Of a stretch of DNA of 64,000 nt, positions 7,439 to 15,894 are shown in pieces. A program made the translations under genes and the position numbers. The DNA comes from Geothrix fuzhouensis (GTDB taxonomy: Bacteria; Acidobacteriota; Holophagae; Holophagales; Holophagaceae): the NCBI RefSeq assembly GCF_024609325.1, contig NZ_JANHMQ010000004.1, positions 1-64,000 of the forward strand. The letters run 5' to 3'. How positions within the stretch are numbered: position 1 is the first letter of the stretch; every line of letters starts with the position of its first letter. Under the pieces are notes generated by a model. The model saw nothing but the letters and a program-made list of their open reading frames with translations, was not told the origin of the DNA and did not search any database.

Positions 7439-9079
7439 ATGAACCTGATCAGCTGGATTTTTCTCCTCCTCTTCTTCGCCGCGGCCGGGGTGGGACTCCT
7501 CATGGCCCTGCGGGCCCAGAAGGCCACGGTGGAGGCCTCCCAGGCTCAGGCCCGTGCTGAAGCCGATGTCAAGGTCCAGCGCGAGCAGCTGCTGGAAGAA
7601 GCCAAGCGTGAAGCCCAGCGCCTTCGGGAGCGGGGCGAGCAGGAGGTGGAGGCCCTGCGGAAGGAATCCGATCTGAGGGCCAAGGAGCAGGCCCTTCAGG
7701 CGCGGCAGGAGGCGGAAAAGCTCCTGGCTGAGCGCCAGGCCAACCTGGAAAAGCAGGAACAGCGGCTCCAGTCGAAGGAAACCGGCCTCCAGTCCAAAGA
7801 GGAGGGTCTCGACAAGAAGCTCCAGCAGGTGGAATTGAAGGCCAAGGATCTTGAGACCCTGGCCGAGAAGCGCAAAGCCGAGCTCGAAAAGCTGGAAGCC
7901 CAGCAGGCCGAGGCGAAGCAGCTGGTGGAGGCCCAGGCCAAGCGGTTGGAGGAGGTCGCCGGGCTCACCCGCGAGGATGCCAAGAAAGAGCTGATCAGCC
8001 AGCTGGAATACGCCGCCAAGATGGACGCCGCCAAGCTGGTGCGGCGCATCGACGAAGAGGCCCAGGAGGAGGCGGCCAAAAAGGCCCGCTGGACCATCGG
8101 CGCTGCCATCCAGCGCGTGGCCTCGGACGTGGTGGCCGAACAATCGGTCAGTTCCGTGCAGCTGCCCAGCGACGATCTCAAGGGCCGCATCATCGGCCGT
8201 GAGGGCCGCAACATCCGGGCCCTGGAAAAGGCCACGGGCTGCGATCTCATCGTGGACGACACACCCGAGAGCATCGTCGTGTCCAGCTTCGACCCCATCC
8301 GCCGCGAGGTGGCGCGCCAGGCCATCCTCAAGCTCCTGGCCGACGGCCGCATCCACCCCGCCCGCATCGAGGAGGTGGTGGAGAAGGTGAAGGTGGACAT
8401 GGACCAGCACCTCAAGGAGATCGGCGAGGCCGCCTGCATCGAGCTGGGCTTTCCCGACGTGCACCCTAAGCTGCACAAGCTGGTGGGCCGCCTGAACTAC
8501 CGCACCTCCTACGGCCAGAACGTGCTGGAGCACACCAAGGAAGTCGCCCGCATCGCCGAGTACATGGCCGGCGAGATGGGCTCGGATGCACGGCTGGCGC
8601 GGCGGGCGGGACTCTTTCACGACATCGGCAAGGCCATCGACCGCGAGGTGGAAGGCACGCACATCGAGATCGGCATGCAGCTGATGCAGCGCTATGGCGA
8701 GAAGGAAGAGGTCATCCACGCCATGAGCTGCCACCACGGGGACTTCGAACCCCGCACGGTGGAGGCCATGCTCATCACCGCCGCGGACGCCCTTAGTGCC
8801 GCGCGCCCCGGCGCCCGCCGCGAGATGCTGGAGACCTACGTCAAGCGCCTGGAGAAGCTCGAGGAGATCGCCAGCAGCTACAAGGGCGTGCAGAAGAGCT
8901 ACGCCATGCAGGCCGGCCGTGAGATCCGCATCCTGGTGGATGCGGGTTCCGTGAACGACGACCAGGCCTACTGGATCGCCAAGGACGTCTCGCGCCGCAT
9001 CGAATCGGAAATGCAGTACCCCGGCCAGATCAAGGTCACGGTCATGCGGGAGTTGCGTGCGGTGGAAATCGCACGGTAG
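7439..9079 (+). CDS. rny: Ribonuclease Y
   Basis: Membrane-anchored endoribonuclease that starts mRNA decay. The 546-aa protein has one N-terminal transmembrane helix (about 5-24) and a long charged coiled coil (about 28-200). A KH RNA-binding domain (GRIIGREGRNIRALE, about 243-260) and an HD metal-dependent phosphohydrolase domain follow, with the catalytic His394-Asp395 in HDIGKAID. Length and domain order match the family. The start at 7439 lies after the 6S-like region. Confidence 0.97.
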   Translation: MNLISWIFLLLFFAAAGVGLLMALRAQKATVEASQAQARAEADVKVQREQLLEEAKREAQRLRERGEQEVEALRKESDLRAKEQALQARQEAEKLLAERQANLEKQEQRLQSKETGLQSKEEGLDKKLQQVELKAKDLETLAEKRKAELEKLEAQQAEAKQLVEAQAKRLEEVAGLTREDAKKELISQLEYAAKMDAAKLVRRIDEEAQEEAAKKARWTIGAAIQRVASDVVAEQSVSSVQLPSDDLKGRIIGREGRNIRALEKATGCDLIVDDTPESIVVSSFDPIRREVARQAILKLLADGRIHPARIEEVVEKVKVDMDQHLKEIGEAACIELGFPDVHPKLHKLVGRLNYRTSYGQNVLEHTKEVARIAEYMAGEMGSDARLARRAGLFHDIGKAIDREVEGTHIEIGMQLMQRYGEKEEVIHAMSCHHGDFEPRTVEAMLITAADALSAARPGARREMLETYVKRLEKLEEIASSYKGVQKSYAMQAGREIRILVDAGSVNDDQAYWIAKDVSRRIESEMQYPGQIKVTVMRELRAVEIAR

Positions 9080-9138
9080 GGACGGGCACCCTCTGATACA
9101 GTCCAGGCATCTTCCTACCCACTTGGCCTGGAATCACC

Positions 9139-11790
9139 TTGGACGTCCCTCCGCGCCAGCCCTCCGATTCCGCCCGCTCCGATGAAGCTGCGGGCTCTGA
9201 GTCGTTGCAGCGCCATCTGGCGGAGGGTATCTACGCCCTGAGCCTGGCCCGCAGCCGGGAGGAGGTCTACCGGGTGTTGCTGGACCGCGCGTCGGAGGCC
9301 CTGCCAAGCGGCCACTGGTTCCTGGGTCAGATCGAGGAGCGGGAAGGCCCTCGGTCGGTGGATCTGGTGGCCGCGACCCCCTTGGCGAAGGTGCGCCTCG
9401 GCACCGCGATCCAGGGCCCCGGCTTGTCGCTCTTCGACTCGGGGCTGGTACAAGAGATCTGCACACACCTGCGGTCGGGCTGGATCGCCGATGCCCGGAC
9501 CTCGCCCGATATGGTGCCGCCGGTGCTGGTGGAAACGACCGGCCTACGGAGCCTGCTGGGCCTCCCCCTGGCGTTCGAGGGGCGCCTGTCCGGGCTGCTC
9601 TTCGCTGCGGCCTTCCAGGATGAAGCGGCCTTCCTGCCCGGTGAAGAAGGATTGGCGGTACTCCAGAGTCTGGCCCGGATCGGCGCCCTGGCCCTCGAGC
9701 GCCTCCAGGCGGAGGCGCGCCTCGCGGAAACGGCTTTGTTGTTCCGGGACTTGGCCAAGGCGGTGCGCGACCTGGCGGAGGCGACGGATGAGGATGCCCT
9801 GGTGGCCCGGCTGTTCCAGTGGGCTGTGCGACTCGGCCCCCTCACGGAGTGGTGGTTCAACCGGTACGACCCCTCGACCCGCACCTGCCGGACGACCCAT
9901 TGGACCCCAGGCCTGGAGGCCTACGGCTCGGTCGAAGGCATCCGTCGGCCCGATCCCGTGGATGGGGATCCCATCCTCGAGCGAGTCCACTTGCAGCAGA
10001 AGGCTGTCCTCATCCCCCGTTGGGAGGACCTTCCGACCAGCCCCGGCCGGTTCGGCTGGCCGGGGCCCCTTCACACCTGGGTGGGTCTGCCCCTGGCCCA
10101 CGAGGGCAGCGTGGCCGGGTCGCTCAGTGGCGGATCCTATGGGGATCAGGGCCACGTGGTGATCTCCGAGGAACAGTTCGAAGCACTCCAAAGCCTGGCG
10201 GAAACGGCCGGTCTGGTGCTGAACCGTCTGTATGCTCGCAAGGCTCTGGAAGCCCAGGAGACCCGCTTCCGTCTGCTGTTTGAGCAATCGCCGGATGCCA
10301 CGGCGCTCCTGGCCCAGGGCCTGATCATGGACGTAAACAAGGCCACGGTGGCGTTGCTCGGATACCCGAGGCAGGCCCTGTTGGGGGTCGATCCGACCCG
10401 GCTGAGCCCGGCCCGGCAGCCCACAGGAGCCTCCAGCCGGGAGGCCGCCTTGGCGCTCCTGGCGGAGGTGAAGTCAGGGCTGCGCAATCGGTTCGAGTGG
10501 ACCTTTCTCCACGCCAGTGGTCACGAAATTCCCTGCGACGTGGCCATCACCCAGTACCTCCTGGGTTCCCAGCACATCTACCACGCCGTCTTCCGCGATC
10601 TCACGGACCAGAAGCGCGTCGGGGCGGAGCACGCGGCCCTGGAGCGGCAGCTTTTCCAGGCCCAGAAGATGGAGAGCCTGGGGGTCCTGGCCGGCGGCAT
10701 CGCTCACGACTTCAACAACCTGCTCATGGGTGTCCTTGGGCACGCGGGGTTGGCGCTGGAGCAACTGAATCCGCTGCACCCGGCCAGGCGCAACCTGGAA
10801 TCCATCCAGAAGGCGGGCCAGCGGGCCGCGGACCTGACCCGCCAGATGCTGGCCTATTCGGGGCGCGGGCGGTTCGAGGTGCGGAACCTCGACCTCAGCG
10901 CCCAGGTGGAGGAGATGCTCCACCTGTTGGAGGTGAGCCTGCCGAAGACCGTGGTGCTCAACCTGGGGCTGAAGAAGGGCCTGCCGGCGGTGTCGGCGGA
11001 CGCCTCTCAGATCCAGCAGGTGATCATGAACCTGGTGATCAACGCGGCCGAGGCCATTGGCGAGGCGTCTGGCTCGATCACCATTGCCACTGGGGCCCAG
11101 AACGTGACCGAGGCCGCCGCTCAGACCATGCTAGTGGGCCAGGACGTGGCGCCTGGAATCTATGTGTATCTTGAGGTCGCCGACACCGGGTGCGGCATGG
11201 ATTCCGACACCCTGAACCGCATCTTCGAACCCTTTTTCACCACGAAGTTCACGGGCCGTGGCCTGGGGCTTTCCGCGATCATGGGCATCGTCCGCGGCCA
11301 CAAGGGGGCCCTGCGCGTCTACTCGGAGATGGGCCACGGAACCACCTTCAAGGTGCTCTTACCGGCCCTGAGTGCCGGCGCTGAGGCCGCGGCCGTGCCG
11401 ATGGAGGAGCCATCCTGGGCTGGTACCGGGATCGTCCTGGTGGTGGATGACGACGAGACCGTGCGGGCCGTGGCCCGGCAGACGTTGGAGATGAAGGGAT
11501 TCCAGGTGCTGGAAGCCCAGGATGGGATAGAGGCCGTGGATCTGGTGCGCACCCAGGGGGCGGCCATCGGGGTCGTCATCCTGGACATGACCATGCCGCG
11601 CATGGGGGGCGAAGAAGCCTTCCGGGAGATGCGCCTGCTCCACCCAGAGATCCGCGTGATCCTGAGCTCGGGCTACAACGAGGTCGAGGCCATGAGCCGC
11701 TTCATGGGCAAGGGGCTGAAGGGCTTCATCCAGAAGCCGTATGGCCCCAGGGAACTGCTGGCCAAGATTCAGGACAGCCTGCAAAGTTGA
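9139..11790 (+). CDS. Soluble hybrid histidine kinase (GAF-GAF-PAS-HK-receiver)
   Basis: An 883-aa signalling protein with no membrane segment, so probably cytoplasmic. In order it has two GAF-like domains (about 30-190 and 200-370), a PAS domain (about 375-495), a phosphoacceptor helix with His523 in GGIAHDFNNLL, and a HATPase domain (NLVINAAEA, DTGCGMD, GRGLGLS). A C-terminal receiver carries Asp816 in VVILDMTMP. The best start is a TTG at 9139 with only a weak upstream site, so the N terminus is uncertain. No output domain is present; phosphate probably passes to a separate partner. It is followed after 3 bp by the DUF486 gene. Confidence 0.9.
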   Translation: MDVPPRQPSDSARSDEAAGSESLQRHLAEGIYALSLARSREEVYRVLLDRASEALPSGHWFLGQIEEREGPRSVDLVAATPLAKVRLGTAIQGPGLSLFDSGLVQEICTHLRSGWIADARTSPDMVPPVLVETTGLRSLLGLPLAFEGRLSGLLFAAAFQDEAAFLPGEEGLAVLQSLARIGALALERLQAEARLAETALLFRDLAKAVRDLAEATDEDALVARLFQWAVRLGPLTEWWFNRYDPSTRTCRTTHWTPGLEAYGSVEGIRRPDPVDGDPILERVHLQQKAVLIPRWEDLPTSPGRFGWPGPLHTWVGLPLAHEGSVAGSLSGGSYGDQGHVVISEEQFEALQSLAETAGLVLNRLYARKALEAQETRFRLLFEQSPDATALLAQGLIMDVNKATVALLGYPRQALLGVDPTRLSPARQPTGASSREAALALLAEVKSGLRNRFEWTFLHASGHEIPCDVAITQYLLGSQHIYHAVFRDLTDQKRVGAEHAALERQLFQAQKMESLGVLAGGIAHDFNNLLMGVLGHAGLALEQLNPLHPARRNLESIQKAGQRAADLTRQMLAYSGRGRFEVRNLDLSAQVEEMLHLLEVSLPKTVVLNLGLKKGLPAVSADASQIQQVIMNLVINAAEAIGEASGSITIATGAQNVTEAAAQTMLVGQDVAPGIYVYLEVADTGCGMDSDTLNRIFEPFFTTKFTGRGLGLSAIMGIVRGHKGALRVYSEMGHGTTFKVLLPALSAGAEAAAVPMEEPSWAGTGIVLVVDDDETVRAVARQTLEMKGFQVLEAQDGIEAVDLVRTQGAAIGVVILDMTMPRMGGEEAFREMRLLHPEIRVILSSGYNEVEAMSRFMGKGLKGFIQKPYGPRELLAKIQDSLQS

Positions 11791-11793
11791 TCC

Positions 11794-12123
11794 ATGCGCA
11801 CGGTCCTGCTGCTCGTCCTCAGCAACATTTTTATGACCTTCGCCTGGTACGGGCACCTGAAGCACCACCGGGACAGCCCGCTATGGATCGCGATCCTGGC
11901 CAGCTGGGGCATCGCCTTCTTCGAATACTGCCTGATGGTCCCCGCGAACCGCTTCGGCTACGGGCGCTTCAGCCTGCCGCAGCTGAAGGTGATCCAGGAG
12001 GTGGTGACGCTCCTGGTGTTCGCGGTGTTCACGGTGGCCTGGATGCGGGAGCGGCTGCACCTCAACCACCTGTGGGCCGGGCTCTGCCTGGTGGGGGCGG
12101 TGTTCTTCACCTTCCGGAGATAG
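11794..12123 (+). CDS. DUF486 / DMT-like small membrane protein
   Basis: A 109-aa hydrophobic protein with four predicted membrane helices. It matches the DUF486 family, related to small drug/metabolite transporters (FMTFAWYGHLKH near the N terminus, EYCLMVPANRFGY in the middle, WAGLCLVGAVFF near the end). Substrate unknown. It starts 3 bp after the hybrid kinase stop, so it is probably co-transcribed, and it converges on the response regulator gene downstream. Confidence 0.85.
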   Translation: MRTVLLLVLSNIFMTFAWYGHLKHHRDSPLWIAILASWGIAFFEYCLMVPANRFGYGRFSLPQLKVIQEVVTLLVFAVFTVAWMRERLHLNHLWAGLCLVGAVFFTFRR

Positions 12124-12136
12124 GTCGGAGGGCCGC

Positions 12137-12790
12137 TCAAGGCTCCATGTGGATGATGCCCCGGCGCAACGCGACCATGGTGGCTTCGGTACGGTCCTTC
12201 ACCTGGAGCTTCCGCAGCAGGTTGTTCACGTGGATCTTCACCGTGGGTTCGGCCAGTCCCAGGGAGTCCGCGATCTCGCGGTTCCGGTGGCCCTGGGCCA
12301 GCAGCTTCAGCACATCCAGTTCACGGGCCGTGAGGCGCTCGGACTCCATGCCCTCCACCAGCCGGGCGGCGGTGGCGGGCGGCAGGTACCGCTGCCCGGC
12401 GGCCACGGCGCGGACCGCCTCGATGAGGGTGCCCCGCCGCATGTTCTTCAGCAGGTAACCTCGGGCTCCGGCCTCCAGGGCCCGCTGGATGTCGGCGTCG
12501 CCATCGAAGGTGGTCAGCACCAGCACGCGAGCATCCGGATCCTCCCGCCGGATGGCGGCGATGGCCTCCACACCCGACTGCCCGGGCAGCTGAAGGTCCA
12601 TGATGGTGACCGTGGGACGCAGGGTGCGCCAGGCCGTCACGGCCTCCTTGCCGTTGCCCACCTCGCCGACCACCTCGAGATCAGGTTCACCCTGGTGCAG
12701 GATGGCCACGAGACCATCGCGCACCACCGGGTGGTCGTCCACGATGAGCAGGCGGATTGGGGTGGAGGGGGTCATGGTCATGGGCGCCAC
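12137..12790 (-). CDS. NarL/LuxR-type response regulator
   Basis: A 217-aa two-component regulator: receiver domain (about 12-130) with phosphoacceptor Asp in VTIMDLQLPG, then a LuxR-type helix-turn-helix (LTARELDVLKLLAQGHRNREIA, about 150-205). The start overlaps the end of the upstream beta-propeller kinase by 13 bp, so the kinase and this regulator form a coupled pair. In-frame ATGs at 12781 and 12775 are alternative starts. Confidence 0.95.
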   Translation of the reverse strand: MAPMTMTPSTPIRLLIVDDHPVVRDGLVAILHQGEPDLEVVGEVGNGKEAVTAWRTLRPTVTIMDLQLPGQSGVEAIAAIRREDPDARVLVLTTFDGDADIQRALEAGARGYLLKNMRRGTLIEAVRAVAAGQRYLPPATAARLVEGMESERLTARELDVLKLLAQGHRNREIADSLGLAEPTVKIHVNNLLRKLQVKDRTEATMVALRRGIIHMEP

Positions 12791-15762
12791 CTTCGAAGGG
12801 GTAGGATGATGGTGATGCGGGTTCCCTGGCCCAGTCCACTGTCGATGTCGATGTGGCCCCGGAGCTTCCTCAGGGTTTCACGGATGCTGCGAAGACCATA
12901 GCCCGCGGCTCCGGCGGCGGGATCGAAGCCCTGGCCATCATCCTCGATGCGCAGGCCCACCTGGCGCGCGCCGTGCTGGACGGTCACGCGCACCCATTTT
13001 GCCTTCCCATGGCGGAGGGCGTTGGTGAGGGCCTCCTGAGCCATGCGCAGCAGCTCTGCTTCCAATTGGGGATCCAGGCGCTTTGGCTCGCCCGTCTGGG
13101 CCAGCTCCACCTGGATGCCCGTGCCCGCAAGGAGGCGATCCGAGAGGAAGCGAAGGGCCCCCAGCAGATCGGTCCCCTCGGGCCGGCGGGGGCTCAGGGC
13201 CATCACGGACCGGCGGGCCTCCTGGAGGCTGGCGGCGGCCAGTTCGCGGGCGTGGCCCAGGCGCGTGAGCACCGGCTCGGGGTCACCCTGCATCCGGGCC
13301 AGCCTGGCCTCGGCGGCTTCGAGTTGGAGCAGGACACCGGTGAAACCCTGGGCCAGGTGGTCATGGATCTCCCGGGCCATGCGATTGCGCTCGTCGAGCA
13401 CGGCCGAGCGAGCCTCCACCTGCTGGAGGCGAAGGTGAACCAGCCACCATCCGAAGAGTCCGGCTCCCACGGTACACAGGAGCCAGAACACCGGCCGCTG
13501 GTGGAAAAAGGGCTGGACCGCGATGTCCAGGGACACTTCCTCGGGAGGCCTATCTTCCCCGGGCCGCCAGGCCTGGAGGAGGAAACGGCGCTGGCCGGGG
13601 GGCAAGTTCGAGTACACCGCGAACCGCCGATCGCCTACTTCGTTCCAGCCCGGATCGATCCCCTCCATGCGATACCGGAACCGCACCTTCTCGGCCCCCC
13701 TGAGGCTGATGCCCGTGTAGTGGATCTCCAGCCGGTGGCTGCCGGGCGCCAGGTTCAGGGGGCCTTTGAGGGGAAGCATTGATTCGTCGCTCAGAACTTT
13801 CACCAGGCTCAAGCGGAGGGGCGCCGGGGCGGGTGGCAGGTCGCGGGTGTTCGCGCGGGCCATGCCCCGGCTGGTGGGAACCCAGATCTCTCCGTCGCGG
13901 GTGAGCCAGGCGACGGGTTGGGGGCCCCCGTGGGTTTCCCGGGCCGGCAGGCCGTCCGTGTGGTCGAAGACGGTGAGAGAAGAGGGGCCGGAGGTCGGGA
14001 GGCCCTGGAACAAGGCCGACCGGGGTACCCGGAGCATGCCCTGGCTGGTGCTGAGCCAGAGGTTCTGGTTCGCGTCCTCCAGGACGGCGTGGATGCCGAT
14101 CTTCAGAAGGCCTTCGGGGCCGGTGAACCCGCGGAACGAATCATTCTGGAAGAGGCGCAGGCCATCCGGCGTGCCGACCCAGAGCCCACCCGAGGCATCG
14201 AGATGCAGGGCCTGAGCGCCAGCGGATCCCAGCCCCTGGGCCGGCCCGAACCAGTGCAGGCCTTTGGCATCCAGGATGCCAAGGCCTTGGGAGGGGCTGG
14301 CCAGGTAGAGCGGCTCGGGGCCACCGCCCGTCATGGCGATCACGCCCCGGGCCACGGGGAAGACCTGGGGGGCCCCGTCAGCGGGAAGCTTCAGCAGGCC
14401 CTGGCGGGGGGTGGCGATCCACAGGTCGCCAGAAGGATCTTCGTAGAGGGAGAGGATGCCGTCGGGCTGCGACGTGCCGTGGAAGGCCACACCTCGAGCT
14501 TTTTCCTGCTCCAGGAGGAACAGGCCACCGCCGCGGGTGCCCAGCCAAAGGCCACCACCGCGATGGGGCCACAAGGCGGAGATGGGCCCCGGGCCCACGG
14601 GCCCGCGGAGGGTCACGGGATCAACGCGGCCCTCCCGGATCTGGCCGAGGGTCTGATCGCCCGTCAGGCACCACACGGTGCCGGCGGCATCCTGGCAGAC
14701 CATCCGGCCCGCCTCTTCGGGTTCCGGGCCCTTCACGGGCACGGCCCGGAACGGAACCGTGAAGGTGGCGCGAAGGCCCCGGTCCTCGCTCCCCACCCAC
14801 AGGGTGCCCGCGTGATCCTCCAGCAGGCAGAGCACGGTCCACCGGGAAGGCGGCCCGTCGGGCATCGCTTCCATCTGGCTGTCGCGAGTCCGATGGAAAA
14901 GGCCCCCCCGTTCGGTCCCGATCCAGAGGCCGCCATCCCGATCGGCTCGCAGGGTGGTGATGGGTCGCGCCGGAAGAGCCTTGGTGCCGGTCGAGGGTTC
15001 CAGGCGGCCCTCCACGAGGGTGAGCAGTCCCTGGGTGCGGGTTCCCACCCATACCGTCCCATTGGCATCGACGTCGAGGGCCGTGATGTCTCCCACCACC
15101 AGGGAGACCAGCTCCAGCCGCCGATCCCTGAGGCGCCACAGTCCGGATCCGCCCGTGCCGATCCAGAGGGTGCCCTCGCGGTCCGCGGCCATGGCCTGGA
15201 TCCGGAGCTGGGCGGCATCACACGGGACCGGCTGGAATCGTTCCCCCACCAGCCGGAGCAGGGGCCCGTCGGCCGGGGCGGCCCAGAGGGTTCCCTGGGT
15301 GTCAGCCAGGAGGCGGAGGATGGGCTTGTCGGGCAGCCCCTCCGTGGGGCCGAGGGAGCTGAAGGTGCCATCCTTCAGACGAAAGAGGCCCGACTGCGAG
15401 GTGCCGATCCAAAGGCTGCCATCCGGGGTCTCGGCCAGGCATCGCACATCGTCGTGAGAGAAGGCGGGTGCCTCAGTCCGGGAGAAGCGTTCGAACCGGG
15501 CCCCATCGAAGCGGACCAGACCATCCTCGGTGCCGACCCACAGGAAGCCATCCCGGCCCTCCAGGAGGGCCGTGGCCGTGTCCTGGGAGAGGCCTGCCTC
15601 GGTGCGCCAGATCCGATGGGTGGCGGCCTGCGGGCGGGCGCGGGGGGAAGCCGAGGCCACGAACGGGCTGGAAAGAATCACCCAAAGCCACAGGGCGACG
15701 GCAGAACGCCATCCAACGCAGCCCCAGCCTCGGCGGCGGAATCCTGTCCATCCCGTGATCAT
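12778..15762 (-). CDS. Beta-propeller sensor histidine kinase (Reg_prop, Y_Y_Y, HisKA_3)
   Basis: A 994-aa membrane sensor. A signal peptide (about 15-40) is followed by two periplasmic seven-bladed propellers built from repeats of the GLWIGT/TLWVGT kind (about 45-640). Next come a Y_Y_Y domain (about 660-740), one membrane helix (about 755-775), a HisKA_3 phosphoacceptor (REIHDHLAQGF, His near 800) and a HATPase domain. This layout resembles one-piece polysaccharide sensors of Bacteroidota, but here the DNA-binding output is a separate NarL-type protein. The ligand is unknown. Confidence 0.93.
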   Translation of the reverse strand: MITGWTGFRRRGWGCVGWRSAVALWLWVILSSPFVASASPRARPQAATHRIWRTEAGLSQDTATALLEGRDGFLWVGTEDGLVRFDGARFERFSRTEAPAFSHDDVRCLAETPDGSLWIGTSQSGLFRLKDGTFSSLGPTEGLPDKPILRLLADTQGTLWAAPADGPLLRLVGERFQPVPCDAAQLRIQAMAADREGTLWIGTGGSGLWRLRDRRLELVSLVVGDITALDVDANGTVWVGTRTQGLLTLVEGRLEPSTGTKALPARPITTLRADRDGGLWIGTERGGLFHRTRDSQMEAMPDGPPSRWTVLCLLEDHAGTLWVGSEDRGLRATFTVPFRAVPVKGPEPEEAGRMVCQDAAGTVWCLTGDQTLGQIREGRVDPVTLRGPVGPGPISALWPHRGGGLWLGTRGGGLFLLEQEKARGVAFHGTSQPDGILSLYEDPSGDLWIATPRQGLLKLPADGAPQVFPVARGVIAMTGGGPEPLYLASPSQGLGILDAKGLHWFGPAQGLGSAGAQALHLDASGGLWVGTPDGLRLFQNDSFRGFTGPEGLLKIGIHAVLEDANQNLWLSTSQGMLRVPRSALFQGLPTSGPSSLTVFDHTDGLPARETHGGPQPVAWLTRDGEIWVPTSRGMARANTRDLPPAPAPLRLSLVKVLSDESMLPLKGPLNLAPGSHRLEIHYTGISLRGAEKVRFRYRMEGIDPGWNEVGDRRFAVYSNLPPGQRRFLLQAWRPGEDRPPEEVSLDIAVQPFFHQRPVFWLLCTVGAGLFGWWLVHLRLQQVEARSAVLDERNRMAREIHDHLAQGFTGVLLQLEAAEARLARMQGDPEPVLTRLGHARELAAASLQEARRSVMALSPRRPEGTDLLGALRFLSDRLLAGTGIQVELAQTGEPKRLDPQLEAELLRMAQEALTNALRHGKAKWVRVTVQHGARQVGLRIEDDGQGFDPAAGAAGYGLRSIRETLRKLRGHIDIDSGLGQGTRITIILPLRRWRP

Positions 15763-15894
15763 GGAAGCAGCAGATTAGGCCATCGGTGCCCGCGCAGCAA
15801 TGAAGAACCCGGGGCGAAGGATCGGTGGGTCGGCGCGGCGCGGAGGAAGGGTCCTGGCAGAAGCCGCTGGGAATCGGTGGAGAGGCTGGAGTCT